This document shows, piece after piece, positions 32,995-44,173 of a DNA stretch of 64,000 nt. The notes beneath the pieces were generated by a model. It did not search any database. It had not been told where the DNA came from and saw only the letters and a program-made list of their open reading frames with translations. The stretch is from the NCBI GenBank assembly GCA_030522415.1, contig CM060126.1, forward strand, positions 11,978,852 through 12,042,851, read 5' to 3'. Source of the stretch: Channallabes apus (lineage: Eukaryota > Chordata > Actinopteri > Siluriformes > Clariidae). Each line of letters opens with the position of its first letter. Position 1 is the stretch's first letter. A program made the translations under genes and the position numbers.

Positions 32995-33764
32995 TCTAAT
33001 TTGTCTAAATCGCATTGCAGACAATAAAAATAAGTCGAGTCATCCTGTGACCCTGCATGCTTAATCTTTGCACACATGATTCTTGCTTCTCACTTTTTCC
33101 TTAATCCCTCACTGTTCTATCTTGTATTTTCTAACGGTGTCAGAAACTTTGTGTTAGTAGCACTGCTTGACATGCTTGATGCCTTCCTCTTTTGTAATTT
33201 GCTTTGGATAAAGGCAAACTTACAAAAGATGAAGAAAATGCCTAAATGTAGTTGTACGAATAAAAGATTATGTAATGATACAATGTAAATATTTTCACAG
33301 AAACAAAGTGTAAAGATGAGACGTGAATCTGAAGAGGATCTCTTTGATGATTGCCTGGTAAAGCATTGTTTTCTTATTAATTATACAATTTATTAATACC
33401 TTGAATATAGTGTTTGTTGTATTGGACAGAAGCATATAAATGCAAATGAATATATAAATATGAGTAATTATTGAACGAATTTTCATGTTTGGACTAACCC
33501 TTTAAATACAAACTCAGCATTCATCATAGGATTTCCTGACACTGTAAAGCCATCTCATGCCATGTTTTACTGATGCAAGATTAGTGCTAAAGCAATTTAA
33601 CCCAAGTTTAACAATATGAAGTATATGAAGTGATGGTCATTTTTTTATTATCATTTATTTTTATTATTATTTTTTTTTTCAATGAAGTCAGCACAGGTTG
33701 AAGCAATTCAGATTTTTTTTGTTTCTCAAAATAAATGATTTATTTTCTTGTAAATTTTATGCAG

Positions 33765-33945
33765 GGGGACAGACGAAGTGACACCTTCTTAAAATCCTTG
33801 TCGTCCGTGCTGTTGAAGGGGAAGAACCGGTTGGTGTATCCATAATCCTTGAAGGAGAGGCTATTTTCAGAAAGTTCTTCTAGAACTTGATGGGATTAAG
33901 CTATCACCAAAAGTGCAAGCTTTAAAGATGAAGTTATCATCTTAA
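33765..33945 (+). pseudogene. Terminal exon remnant of the SAMD3-like family, second copy
   Basis: Duplicate of the exon at 19594 with the same 11-bp deletion and the same three-frame structure, so the damage predates the tandem duplication. Confidence 0.5.
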
Positions 33946-34728
33946 AACATTTGATTTGGCTTGACTACAAGTGTTTACATGTTGTGTTTACATGTTCAGC
34001 TTAATATGTTTTCATGCATTAAGGTTTCAATGGCATACTTTTAAGTGCACTAGTCCAGAGTGCTGATTTGAAAGTTGCAACTTCACTGCTTCAGAGGGCT
34101 ATTACGTTTTAACGTTTATTCTACAGTTTGTTTAAAGTATTTTCTGCTGCATTTTATTTCTAAATGAATGCTGTATTTTATTTATTTATTATTTTACACA
34201 ATTCTGTTTAAAACAAGTATTTCAGGCCCTGGTGCCGTGCAGTTTTTTTCTATGGATGCAAAATTTAGCTGAATGCACTTTTATTAAAAAGACAACTTGG
34301 ATCTAGACTGTGAATGTCACAAATATTTGGTAATATTGGTGAATAAACTGTTTAATTATATTTTAGTTGTGTGATTTATGAAAGATATAGATGAAATAAT
34401 TACTTAAGTTTCTTTCCAAAACATAAATTAGCAATGTTTACATTATTATAGGGAGTAATATAAATTGATAAAACCAAGTAAGGGAAAATCTCACAAAACA
34501 AAATGATAGTAATTTCATAAAATCAAGGTTTCTGCTGATACAACAATGCATTAACTTTAGATTTATTTAAAATAATCAAGTAATTTGTGCATTAAGTATA
34601 ATTATGTAACTTTTACTTGATTTATTTTATTGTTAATTTAATTAAGTAGATTTTACCTGACAATTACGGGTGAGTTTGTTTGTAGCATGCAGTAAAGTGT
34701 ATGTGACACAAAAATATATATTTGTAAT

Positions 34729-35100
34729 TGTCACGTTTCCCTCTATGTCTGTGTCGGCCGTGGGAGCGAGGCATGATCGCGGAGGCGAGCTGACGGTTAA
34801 CAAAGTCCTTTATTTTCAATTCTCAACAAAACATAAACAAAACCAGAACACTCCAACACAAACTAAACGTATTTTAACGGTTGCCAGACGCCTGACTGGA
34901 GTCCAGCCAGGCTATTTATAGAACTAAACATAAACACACTAATCAAATTAACTTCCCTCGGTTCAGGTGATCTTCTACGTCACCTGACCGAGGTGCAAAC
35001 CGGGAAATGAAGTCAAACTTTAACAAAAACCAAACTACAACACAAAAGACAACATAAATATAAATGGCGCTCTGGCGCCATCTAGGGGTTAACCGTTACA
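34729..35100 (-). repeat. 3' LTR (minus-strand sense) of the pol-less element
   Basis: On the minus strand TGTAACGGTTAACCCC to GGGAAACGTGACA. It has the TATA-like box and AATAAA described for the element. The long frame ends inside it. Confidence 0.9.
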
Positions 35101-36887
35101 TTACCCCCCCTCCCAAAAATGCTCCTCCGGAGCATCACCGGAGGCCCCGGACACCCAACCCAATGTTCTACCTCTAGCCTCCTATCCAGGAGGCTGGGTG
35201 ACGGGGCTGGAGGCATGCTCTGCGGCTGCTGGGCTGGAAGCGTGCTCGGCGGCTGCAGAGCTGGAAGCGTGCTCGGCGGCTGCTGAGCTGGAGAAGTGCT
35301 CGGCGGCTGCTGAGCTGGAGAAGTGCTCGGCGGGTGCTGAGCTGGAGAAGTGCTCGGCGGCTGCAGAGCTGGAGAAGTGCTCGGCGGCTGCAGAGCTGGA
35401 GAAGTGCTCGGCGGCTGCAGAGCTGGAGAAGTGCTCGGCGGCTGCAGAGCTGGAGAAGTGCTCGGCTGCTGCAGAGCTGGAAGCGTGCTCGGCTGCTGCC
35501 GAGCTGGAAGCGTGCTCGGCTGCTGCCGAGCTGGAAGCGTGCTCGGCTGCTGCAGAGCTGGAGAAACGCTCGGCGGCGGCAGATCTGGAGAAGCGCTCGA
35601 CGCAGGCGTTGGGGCGGTCACTGTGCTCGACGCAGGCGTTGGAGCGGTCACTGCGCTCGACGAAGGCGTTGGAGCGGTCACTGCGCTCGACGCAGGCGTT
35701 GGAGCGGTCACTGCGCTCGACGACGGCTCTACGTCGTCCTCAAAGCCGAAAGGCGGCGGCAGAACAGGTGCGTCGAACAGCGGCTGCTCACACGCTGGCT
35801 CGCTGTCCTCGAAGCCGAAAGGCGGCGGCTGAACAGGTGCGTCGAACAGCGGCTGCTCACACGCTGGCTCGCTGTCCTCGAAGCCGAAAGGCGGCGGCAG
35901 AACAGGTGCGTCGTACAGCGGCTGCTCACACGCTGGCTCGCTGTCCTCGAAGCCGAAAGGCGGCGGCAGAACAGGTGCTTCGTACAGCGGCTGCTCACAC
36001 GCTGGCTCGCTGTCCTCGAAGCCGAAAGGCGGCGGCAGAACAGGTGCTTCGTACAGCGGCTGCTCACACGCTGGCTCGCTGTCCTCGAAGCCGAAAGGCG
36101 GCGGCAGAACAGGTGCTTCGTACAGCGGCTGCTCACACGCTGGCTCGCTGTCCTCGAAGCTGGAAGGCGGCGGCAGAACAGGTGCGTCGAACAGCGGCTG
36201 CTCACACGCTGGCTCGCTGTCCTCGAAGCTGGAAGGCGGCGGCAGAACAGGTGCGTCGAACAGCGGCTGCTGACACGCTGGGTCGCTGCTGAGTGTCTGC
36301 GAGAGAGGAGAAAGCTCCGAGCCCGCCTCGCAGTCATCCCGGAAGTGGAGGATCATCTGCTGGAGCTCCTTAACATGCTCCAGCATTTCACTCACCCGCT
36401 CCGTCTCCGGAATCCACCACATGAGCTCCTCCTCTCTCTGCTGCTGCTCTGCCTGGGGTTTTCTTTCCCCCTTGGCACCGCCGTACTTGGGCTTCCTCGC
36501 CCTTCTCTTCCGGCCGGTGCGGGGAACCACGTGACCCCGTGCCGCGTCGCCCCTGAATGGCGTCCGCCGAATGGCGAGCCTGCAGCCCTCCCAGCTTTGT
36601 GGTGTCTGCCTCTCTCTCTCCTCGCTGCTTTCTCGCAGGTGCTCCTGTTCCTCCAGCAAGCTGTATTCACAGCTGCGGTACATCTCCTCCTCGTCCTCTA
36701 CCAGCCCGATGTAGTCCCAGCCGTAGCCCTCTTCTTCGCTGTCCCGCCAGTTCGCCAGCTCGGGCGAGATGGCCACCGCGCCCCCCCCAAAAAACTTCAG
36801 GAGGGAATCCTCCGCCATGCCTCTTGGTTGGTCTGGCAATCTGTCACGTTTCCCTCTATGTCTGTGTCGGCCGTGGGAGCGAGGCAT
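35082..36887 (-). CDS. Long proline-rich repeat protein of the pol-less LTR element
   Basis: Function unknown; I recognise no family. From the Met at 36887 (MPRSHGRHRHRGKRD, inside the 5' LTR downstream of its TATA and AATAAA) or the Met at 36818 (MAEDSLLKFFGGG), the frame runs about 580-600 codons and stops inside the other LTR. The N-terminal third is acidic (WRDSEEEGYGWDYIGLVEDE), then strongly basic (GRKRRARKPKYGGAKGERK), then a heptad-like stretch (RVSEMLEHVKELQQMILHF) that could be a coiled coil. Three tandem arrays follow: eight 23-residue units (PACEQPLYEAPVLPPP...), four or five 10-residue VTAPTPASSA units, and about fourteen 9-residue PSTSPALQP units. All units are multiples of three. 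It could be a captured host gene or a divergent structural protein. Confidence 0.6.
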   Translation of the reverse strand: MPRSHGRHRHRGKRDRLPDQPRGMAEDSLLKFFGGGAVAISPELANWRDSEEEGYGWDYIGLVEDEEEMYRSCEYSLLEEQEHLRESSEERERQTPQSWEGCRLAIRRTPFRGDAARGHVVPRTGRKRRARKPKYGGAKGERKPQAEQQQREEELMWWIPETERVSEMLEHVKELQQMILHFRDDCEAGSELSPLSQTLSSDPACQQPLFDAPVLPPPSSFEDSEPACEQPLFDAPVLPPPSSFEDSEPACEQPLYEAPVLPPPFGFEDSEPACEQPLYEAPVLPPPFGFEDSEPACEQPLYEAPVLPPPFGFEDSEPACEQPLYDAPVLPPPFGFEDSEPACEQPLFDAPVQPPPFGFEDSEPACEQPLFDAPVLPPPFGFEDDVEPSSSAVTAPTPASSAVTAPTPSSSAVTAPTPASSTVTAPTPASSASPDLPPPSVSPALQQPSTLPARQQPSTLPARQQPSTLPALQQPSTSPALQPPSTSPALQPPSTSPALQPPSTSPALQPPSTSPAQHPPSTSPAQQPPSTSPAQQPPSTLPALQPPSTLPAQQPQSMPPAPSPSLLDRRLEVEHWVGCPGPPVMLRRSIFGRGGNVTVNP

Positions 36888-37213
36888 GATCGCGGAGGCG
36901 AGCTGACGGTTAACAAAGTCCTTTATTTTCAATTCTCAACAAAACATAAACAAAACCAGAACACTCCAACACAAACTAAACGTATTTTAACGGTTGCCAG
37001 ACGCCTGACTGGAGTCCAGCCAGGCTATTTATAGAACTAAACATAAACACACTAATCAAATTAACTTCCCTCGGTTCAGGTGATCTTCTACGTCACCTGA
37101 CCGAGGTGCAAACCGGGAAATGAAGTCAAACTTTAACAAAAACCAAACTACAACACAAAAGACAACATAAATATAAATGGCGCTCTGGCGCCATCTAGGG
37201 GTTAACCGTTACA
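36842..37213 (-). repeat. 5' LTR (minus-strand sense) of the pol-less element
   Basis: Same 372 bp as the other LTR. Downstream on the minus strand is GATTGCCAGACCAACCAAG where a primer-binding site should be. It does not start with the usual TGG, so the primer tRNA is unclear. Confidence 0.9.
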
Positions 37214-37783
37214 GTAATATCGTGCAATCTCTGCTATCCGCTAGCAAACTTGAGCGATTCTTTTATTTTTTATATAATATAAAGTATGTTTACAGTATAA
37301 ACTTTCTATGTACGGGTCCAATCAGAAAAATTTAACCAGAAAACAGCATATTACATTGATTAGATTGTCCTGAGGCTGAAAAGCCTTCCATCTAGTTAAA
37401 TATAAATATTAAAACTCTGATCATGTTATCTAGTTTAATTTCGTGTTTTCGCTACATAAATAAGACAGTAGGTTCTCTATTCAACCCCTTAAAATTTCAA
37501 ATGTAATCTAAAAATGGCCTAGCTTGTACAGGCTACTATACGCTCATCAGCAGTCGGCGCCCCGCTGTAACCAGCAGATCAAAGGAGCAGTTATCGGCTG
37601 ACACGTAGCCTTCTGAGTTTGGAGACCCACAGAACCCCCACTGTAATTCCCCCATCTCACCTTTCATTCACATAAGGTGTGAAGTTATCAAACCGGTTTC
37701 CGGGAATGGGGTAGAATTGGGGTTTTTTAAAACAAACGAGCAGGCGTCTCTGCCTAAAATGTTTTTGGCCAGCAAAACACCTT

Positions 37784-37786
<3 letters not shown>

Positions 37787-37860
<74 letters not shown>
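37787..37860. repeat. (CT)n(TA)n microsatellite in unit U copy 2
   Basis: Counterpart of 29679-29758 with a different unit count. Confidence 0.95.
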
Positions 37861-37864
<4 letters not shown>

Positions 37865-39535
37865 ATTCAGGGCTATTTATGATGGAGACACCTTTTTACG
37901 TTTTAAATATGTAAAACGTAAAACCTCCGCTGCGTGTATTCATTCACAGGCTGCAGCGCGTGCACAGAGAAATAGGAGACTGTGGTGTATGAGTGGATTG
38001 GAGAGAAGATAGCTGTTCAGTTACTATAAAATATATATATATAAACATAATATGATCTTTTTGAGTTATAATGTTTTTTTTAATTATTCATAAGAAAACC
38101 TTTCAGTTTTGTAAATATTCTAGTTATAGTGTGTTATGTTTTTCTTTAGGTTAAACGGTTTTGAGAATTAGACCATCCAGCTAAGATAAATATTATGTCG
38201 TTGATTGATAAAATCTGGATTAAGGATAATTTATTTTATTTAATTTGTATTTTTCAGCTCCCCCCCCCCCCCCCTGAGGGATTGCCACCTTATTGTGGTC
38301 AGGGGGTTTGCGTGCCACAGTGACCTTAAGAGCTATACCAACAGGAGCTTAGTCTTTGGAGGTGGGGGATGCATGTTGAAATGCAGACTTTTTAACCCAA
38401 GACTATATAAGTTTTTACAGTACTTAGATAAGGGGGAATCAAAAACTGCCCCCAAAAATGTTTTACTGCAAGTTTGAAAAACCCACTCTCACATCACCTA
38501 ACACACACACAAATTATTTGCAAACCGGTTTCGCTGACACTTTGAGTGTAATTCATAAATTTACTGAACATATTCAAATAAACACACCATACGGCAAATA
38601 AATCATCTCAAAGCGTTTATTTTTTGGGTCATAAATGCAGTGTTCATTTACATTCCTGTGTGTCCATGTTACCTCAGAGGACATGCCCCGATGTTTATCA
38701 CACATTCCAATAAGAGAGATTACTCACTCCCAAAGGTTTTTTGCGCCGTATTTCGATTTTTAAAAAAGTTGCTCATTTTCACCACGAACACGGATGAGTC
38801 TTCGGGTTTCCTCAGCCGTCCATATACAGAATATAAATTACAAAATTGTGGTCACGTTGCAATAAGTAAGAATAGTGTAAGCAAAACAATAGTGTATGGC
38901 CGTAAGCAAAACAAACAATGCGTTATCAAATGCTTGGCAAAATGCCGTGCTACTGAACTTTCATATTTGTTTGTAGCATGCAGTAAAGTGTATGTGACAT
39001 AAAAATATATATTTGTAATATTGTGCAATATGTGCTATCCGCTAGCAAACTTTAGCGATTTTTTTTGCAAACGTTTCTTTACAGAACATCACCATAAACA
39101 CAGACACAAGACTAAAGGTAATATACATACAATGAAAACTTCTCATAAAAATCTTTATTAATGGCAAAAATGACTTAACATTTATGGGTCTGCTTGCTCG
39201 AGTGAGCAGCCATGTTGAAAACTTCGCTTAGCCCTTCGTTTGAAGTGAGGTCCTGAAAAATCTTCGTTTGGAGGGCTATCTGGCCCTTCCCCCCTCCCCC
39301 TACACCTCCAACCAAAAGAGAAATGAGACACCACTACCCCTGCACGTGAACGCGCCAAATGGAAGAGTAGGGGGAAGGGTTGGGATTCAGCCTTAATATT
39401 AGAGCAATAAAATTTACTTAAAATCTGTGTCCAAATTGTTATGAGGATTTTATCAAGTAAATCTTACAAGTTCTTTTTTTCAGTGCATGGGTGAACACGA
39501 TGTTTTAAGAATTTAATTATATATGTATATATATT

Positions 39536-39536
39536 T

Positions 39537-39568
<32 letters not shown>
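39536..39568. repeat. (TG)n microsatellite
   Basis: About 16 TG units. The same flank and tract occur at 54389-54422. Confidence 0.9.
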
Positions 39569-39569
<1 letters not shown>

Positions 39570-39999
39570 CCGGTGCAACTCACACGTCCTATTCCATTCC
39601 CAGATAGCAGAACAACATTGAATCATCGTTGAATCAACATTAAAGCATCAACCAACTTGTCATTGAATCAATGTTGAAATTTCAATGTTAAACGTTGATT
39701 TTTCATCAGGTTTGCACCTTGAAATAATGTTATTTCAATGATGAAAAATAGATCAAGATGGGCATAAAATCAATGTTTGTTCAACGTAAATTCAATCACT
39801 TATTTTACATTGAATCAACATTGAATCAACATTGAAGCAATTATAGTTTAGTCTTGCTTTATGAACAGCAAGATTCTATGACAGTAAATCATGTCCGTTT
39901 TGGTTTATTTCTGTAAATCAGAGACCATGTAGGGCTGAAAAGCTTTTTTTTTTTTTTTTTTTAACAAAAAGTCAGTAACTCAACATCCTTCAGTTTACA

Positions 40000-41985
40000 T
40001 GTAAACATATTTATTTATTTATGCTCCATACCCATTTAAACAGGAAGTAACATCACAATTACAATAAAACAACTATATAATAAAACACACTACAACTTAC
40101 ATACAAATTATTATAAACTGGATGACAAAATGAGTTTTTAGAAGAGAACTATTAGAAGAGATTGTTAATTCTGAATTCATAAAACAGAATCTAACTGCCA
40201 AGAGAAGAGACTGGAAAACCATAATATAAAAATGGCAGCCTGCCTCAGCAAAATTCAGTCAAATGCAAATAGAAACAACCAAGTCAGAAACACAACAGAT
40301 GACTGAAACATTATTCGTAAGTTGAAATGTATTTACGCAGCAAAACAGATAATAAGACATAAGATAATAAACTAAAAACATACATGTATGCAATAAACAT
40401 CATCCTATTAAATGTTCTTAGAAAAAAACATTTATTTTTCAAAAGCACAAGAACAGATAATCAACAGTGACATCATTACTATACTATTACTGACAAGGGC
40501 AGAATGGAGTAATTGAACAAATAGGCTGAAGCAACTTCTACAGAGCAGGATCAAAACTATCCAGCCCTGGTCTCATTTTAACATACAAACACTGTCTATG
40601 ACTTTTCAGGTAGGTCTCGTTATTTCATAGCAACATTACAACATTACTGAGAGCAGCGCTGGTCATTATCTCCCAACGTCAGGATGTAGGGGTACGGCCT
40701 CGACACTTCAGCCTGCTGGAGGTATTCCACCATGTTGGTTCCAACCTTAGAAAGAAAGAAATGAAAAAGTTAAAATTTTGTTGAATAGCAAAGATTAAAC
40801 TGAATAAGACTATCAATTTCGTGTGAAATACGATTGATACTAAAAAATTACAAAGCTGCCCATTAAGATAGGGTATACTGTAGGTAACCAGAAACAAAAA
40901 CATGGAGACAGCTACTACCAAAAATAAAACAGCAAAATAAGCACGACTTTTAGGATACAGCACTTTATGTCAGACTAGTTGATATTGTAGTCTGCATTGA
41001 TTTTAAGCTAATTACCGAAAAAATGTCATAGCTGGTGTCATACTGGTACATTACAATCACCAAAATATTAATACTTCCATCTAGTAGTTATCTGTACCGC
41101 TGTGGTACTTTTTCCTGTAGTTGGCCCGCTGACTGATAGTTAATTTAACTTTGGTTAAAGAGAGCTACCTGGTTAGCTTACATGCTATTACTGGTGATAC
41201 ATTTGCATACTTGCCAAAGGGGGAAAGGTGTAAAATATTGTTATAACTCGGGAGAAACGCAGGAGAAATTTGAGCGCAGAGTAAATTACTAGCTGGTGAA
41301 AAACGGGAGGGTTAGCAGGTCTGTATATTTGTGAGAGGGTCAGTGTTTTGTAACACACCAGCATTTTATTGTCTCAAGCAGTGAGTTTAATAAAGTTCTA
41401 AAGTGGTTGCTAATGCTAACAAACTAACTAAATGCCTGGTCATGCTAACACTACAGTTAACAGTTTAGCGTTCATTCATCACTTCACCATCTTCGTAACC
41501 CTGCAAACATTCTACAGAGAAAGCTAAAAAGCTCAGACATCTTAGCCGTTTCTTTCATACACAGGTGGGGTGGCTAGCAGCTATTCTCAGCTAAATTATC
41601 ATCCAGTACCTCAGACCAGCCGGAAAGTTTGTGTGTAACCTTAACACGGTAACAGTAATAAATGTTACATATAGTAATAATTTTTCAGTCATATGTGAAT
41701 TAGGTGAGTGAACATGTGTATACAGACCTTGTATTTAACGCCATTTTCCCTTAAATGTCCGAGGAGCATGAACCGTCATCAGCGGTGTGGGAGCTCAAGA
41801 GACACGAAGCTGAGTGACAGCCGCTGAATCCACCGGTGAACTTTGGGGGAGGGGCCAAGCAAACTTTAACCCAGCAGCTGGGTTACACAAAAACTACCCA
41901 ACTCTCTGTAAATAACCCAGAAAAATGACCCAACAGCGGCAACCCAGCGTTTGGGTAGAAAAAACAACCCAGCATTTTTTAGAGT
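40000..41985 (-). mobile_element. Nested AACCCAGC-motif element (inverted relative of 44174-49865)
   Basis: Its right end has several AACCCAGC words closing with AACCCAGCATTTTTTAGAG. Its interior, for example CTGGTCTCATTTTAACATAC to AGCAACATTACAACAT (40568-40650), is the reverse complement of 44285-44400. The left boundary is approximate. Confidence 0.5.
40644..40745 (-). pseudogene. Host-like exon inside the AACCCAGC element
   Basis: After an acceptor-like CTTTCTTTCTAAG, the minus strand reads an uninterrupted 33-codon frame that begins VGTNMVEYLQQAEVS, continues RPYPYILTLGDND and ends QRCSQ with a TAA. The clean acceptor, steady codon use and natural stop suggest a last exon from a teleost multi-copy gene. 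I associate PYILxLGD with proteins of the group mentioned at 13068, but this is tentative. The inverted relative at 44285 has lost this exon by deletion. Confidence 0.4.
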
Positions 41986-42039
41986 GTAGGCAGCAAGGTA
42001 AATACACAAAACTTACCGTCAAATTATTTTTTTTCCTCA

Positions 42040-42042
<3 letters not shown>

Positions 42043-42118
<76 letters not shown>

Positions 42119-42120
42119 TT
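42043..42120. repeat. (TA)n tract followed by a T-run
   Basis: About 29 TA units and 20 Ts inside the CCCAGATAGC-family right end. Confidence 0.95.
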
Positions 42121-42554
42121 AATTATTTTATTTATTTATTTATTTTATTTTTTAAGCACCATGGCAAATCTCTCGTAGTCAATTTTTTAACCTGTTTTAA
42201 ACACATACACACATGCATACACATTTTTATAGAAATGCACTTAGTTAATTTAATTTGCCTTACATTGTTGAATGAGGATGGGTTCCAAAACCAAAAATCA
42301 ACATTGATTCAATGTTTGTCTTTTCAACACAGAAAAGCATTGAATTATCAACATTGATTCAACATTATTTAGCATTGAAAAATCAACCTCAACCAAAATG
42401 ATGATTCTGATGAAATTTCAACATTGAATCAATGTCACCTTGCTATCTGGGTTGTCATTCATACTGCCGTAGTTTTTAGAGCCCTAAAAAAGCATTCGCT
42501 AGTAAGTAAGTAAATAAAAGACAAATGAATAAATAGTTTTAAATTATATATATA

Positions 42555-44173
42555 CAGGGGCGTAGATTTAGGGTGGACGGAGGGGATGTGTCCCCACCAA
42601 TATCCTCCGACCATTGAAATGTCCCCACCAATAATTTAATCCACTTTTTTTTTAATCGTTCTGTCAACATTAACCTAGACACGCAGAAAGGGATAAATCA
42701 CGTTCTCTCCTTGAGTCCTCCCGCCCCCAAAACATATATGAACATTTTGATTGGCTGTGCCTTTCCCTGCCATCATGTGATAGACGATTGGCTGCGTTCA
42801 GACACAAGCAGCGCCAAATGCAGTGGACTCACATTCAGTACAGCAGGCCAGGATATAGTCTGTGAATACGGATGTAAAACTAACAGCAGATTAAACAGCT
42901 AAATGTAAAAGTATAAATATGATCCCTGTCAGTCTCCTAATCTAGTGACTGTTTGTCAGAAATCAGTATTGTGAAAGAAATTGATAAACTAATATACTAA
43001 TATTGCCATATGGCTAGAATTTTGTTGACACCAATAGACAATCCACTTCAGAAAAATAGTTTTTAAAATGCATTCACTTACTTGGCGAACATTAATGATT
43101 TGATTCGAGGTTTGCACACTAAGACTCAGAAAAAGTGAAATAAAATGATTGCTGTTTAAATGGCATGTGTTTATCCTGTTTTGTCAGGTAACAGAACCTA
43201 AACACCTGTGCTGTATATCAGACAGCGATGGAGAGAGTGTAGATTACACACAGGTGCTCTCTAGTCATTAGCACTCATCAGGCAATGTCTATGGCCAACT
43301 GACTGCACTCAGACCAAAGGGGGCTGAATAATTACACACACCCCACTTTTCAGTTATTTATTTGTAAAAAAAAAAAATTTTTTAATCATGTATGATTTTC
43401 GTTCCACTTCTCGCGTGAACACCACTTTGTATTGGTCTTTCACGTGGAATTCCAATAAAATTGATTCATGTTTGTGGCTGTAATGTGACAAAATGTGGAA
43501 AATTTCATGGGGCGCGAATACTTTTGCAAGCCACTGTAGTTGTCCTGAGATTTAACATTGTTACCAATAATAGGCTGAGGCATTCTCTGTCCATGCTCAT
43601 AAGGAATCCCTCAATGTTTTTCAATTAGGGGATAGAAGCAGATCAGCCATGTTGTAGTTCAGGTGAAGAGGCGAGTTCACAGGAGGTCAATCTGAATGTT
43701 GATTATACAGTATATAACATATAATATGTGTGCGTGTATTATGCATGTTGATTATACTAATATTTAGCATTATGAGGAGTGATAGGCTGAGGATGTAAGT
43801 GATTCATTAGTGTTTTTGGCAAAAGTTTTGAACTGACATTTCACTTTTTTGTCACGCTATTTCATCAGGTGGCAATGCTGTCCAGTCCTAGTGCAGTCAG
43901 AGGGGAAGAGTTAGGGTCAAAGCCATTGTTCACCCCCAAAAAAACTTTACTCACTATTTACTCCTTAAGTGGTTCCAAACTTTAATGATTTTCTTTATTT
44001 TGTTGAATACAAAATAAGATATTGGGGAAAAAAGCTGAAAACATTGACTTCCGTAGCAGGAAAAACAAATACTATGTAAATCAATGATTACAGGTTTTCA
44101 GCATTCTACAAAATATCATCTTTAGTGTTTATCAGAAGAAAAAAAGAACAGCCTGGACAATATTGATGTCAAA
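42555..44173. mobile_element. hAT-like element, left part (copy 1, interrupted)
   Basis: Starts CAGGGGCGTAGATTTAGGG. Identical apart from a few bases to 54555-56173. After GATGTCAAA at 44173 the sequence switches to the AACCCAGC element, and the right end of this hAT copy is not seen again. A 63-codon frame (42711-42902) is conserved between copies but is probably not a gene. Contains a Tc1-like right end (43315-43538). Confidence 0.6.
43315..43538 (+). mobile_element. Tc1-like right-end remnant
   Basis: GGGGGCTGAATAATTAC at 43320 and GCGAATACTTTTGCAAGCCA ending CTGTA at 43538 are the 3' UTR-side and terminal repeat style of Tc1 elements. The transposase gene is gone. Confidence 0.6.

Larger units (their letters stand above)
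34729..37213 (-). mobile_element. Non-autonomous LTR retrotransposon carrying a proline-rich repeat ORF
   Basis: Two 372-bp LTRs that look identical by eye (34729-35100 and 36842-37213), flanked by GTAAT at 34724-34728 and 37214-37218. The sister unit at about 20552 has a single GTAAT (empty site). The element reads on the minus strand: the polypurine tract GGGAGGGGGG lies next to the LTR at 35101. On that strand each LTR holds CTATAAATAG followed by AATAAA about 100 bases later. The internal region is only 1741 bp and has no protease, RT, RNase H or integrase. Its mobility must come from enzymes of another element. Identical LTRs imply a very recent insertion. Confidence 0.88.
31414..39527 (+). 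repeat. Unit U tandem copy 2 (interrupted by a pol-less LTR element)
   Basis: Directly follows copy 1 and starts with the same ACAGATGTCGCC. About 5.62 kb after removing the insertion at 34729-37213. The 141-bp difference from copy 1 is the internal repeat of the hAT-like element. It ends in AATTTAATTATATATGTATA and continues into TATATATTTATTGTG, which is also the flank at 54378. Confidence 0.85.
39599..42451. mobile_element. 2.85-kb element with CCCAGATAGC termini and TT target duplication
   Basis: Ends are CCCAGATAGCA and TGCTATCTGGG. TT flanks both sides (39597-39598 and 42452-42453), and the other copy of the flanking DNA at 54443-54462 reads GTCCTATTCCATTGTCATTC with one TT and no element. 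Both subterminal regions are rich in CAACATTGAATCAATGTT words. The centre (about 40000-41985) is a nested AACCCAGC-motif sequence with a host-like exon. No transposase was found. A solo right half occurs at 4031-4466. Superfamily not assigned. Confidence 0.75.

Noticed and set aside
35198..36290. CRISPR-like regular repeats
   Set aside because: Contiguous protein-coding tandem repeats without spacers, in a eukaryotic genome.
35198..37034. Long plus-strand frames (364 and 566 codons) opposite the LTR element ORF
   Set aside because: Mirror images of in-frame GC-rich repeats. LTR orientation, TATA and polypurine tract all point to the minus strand.
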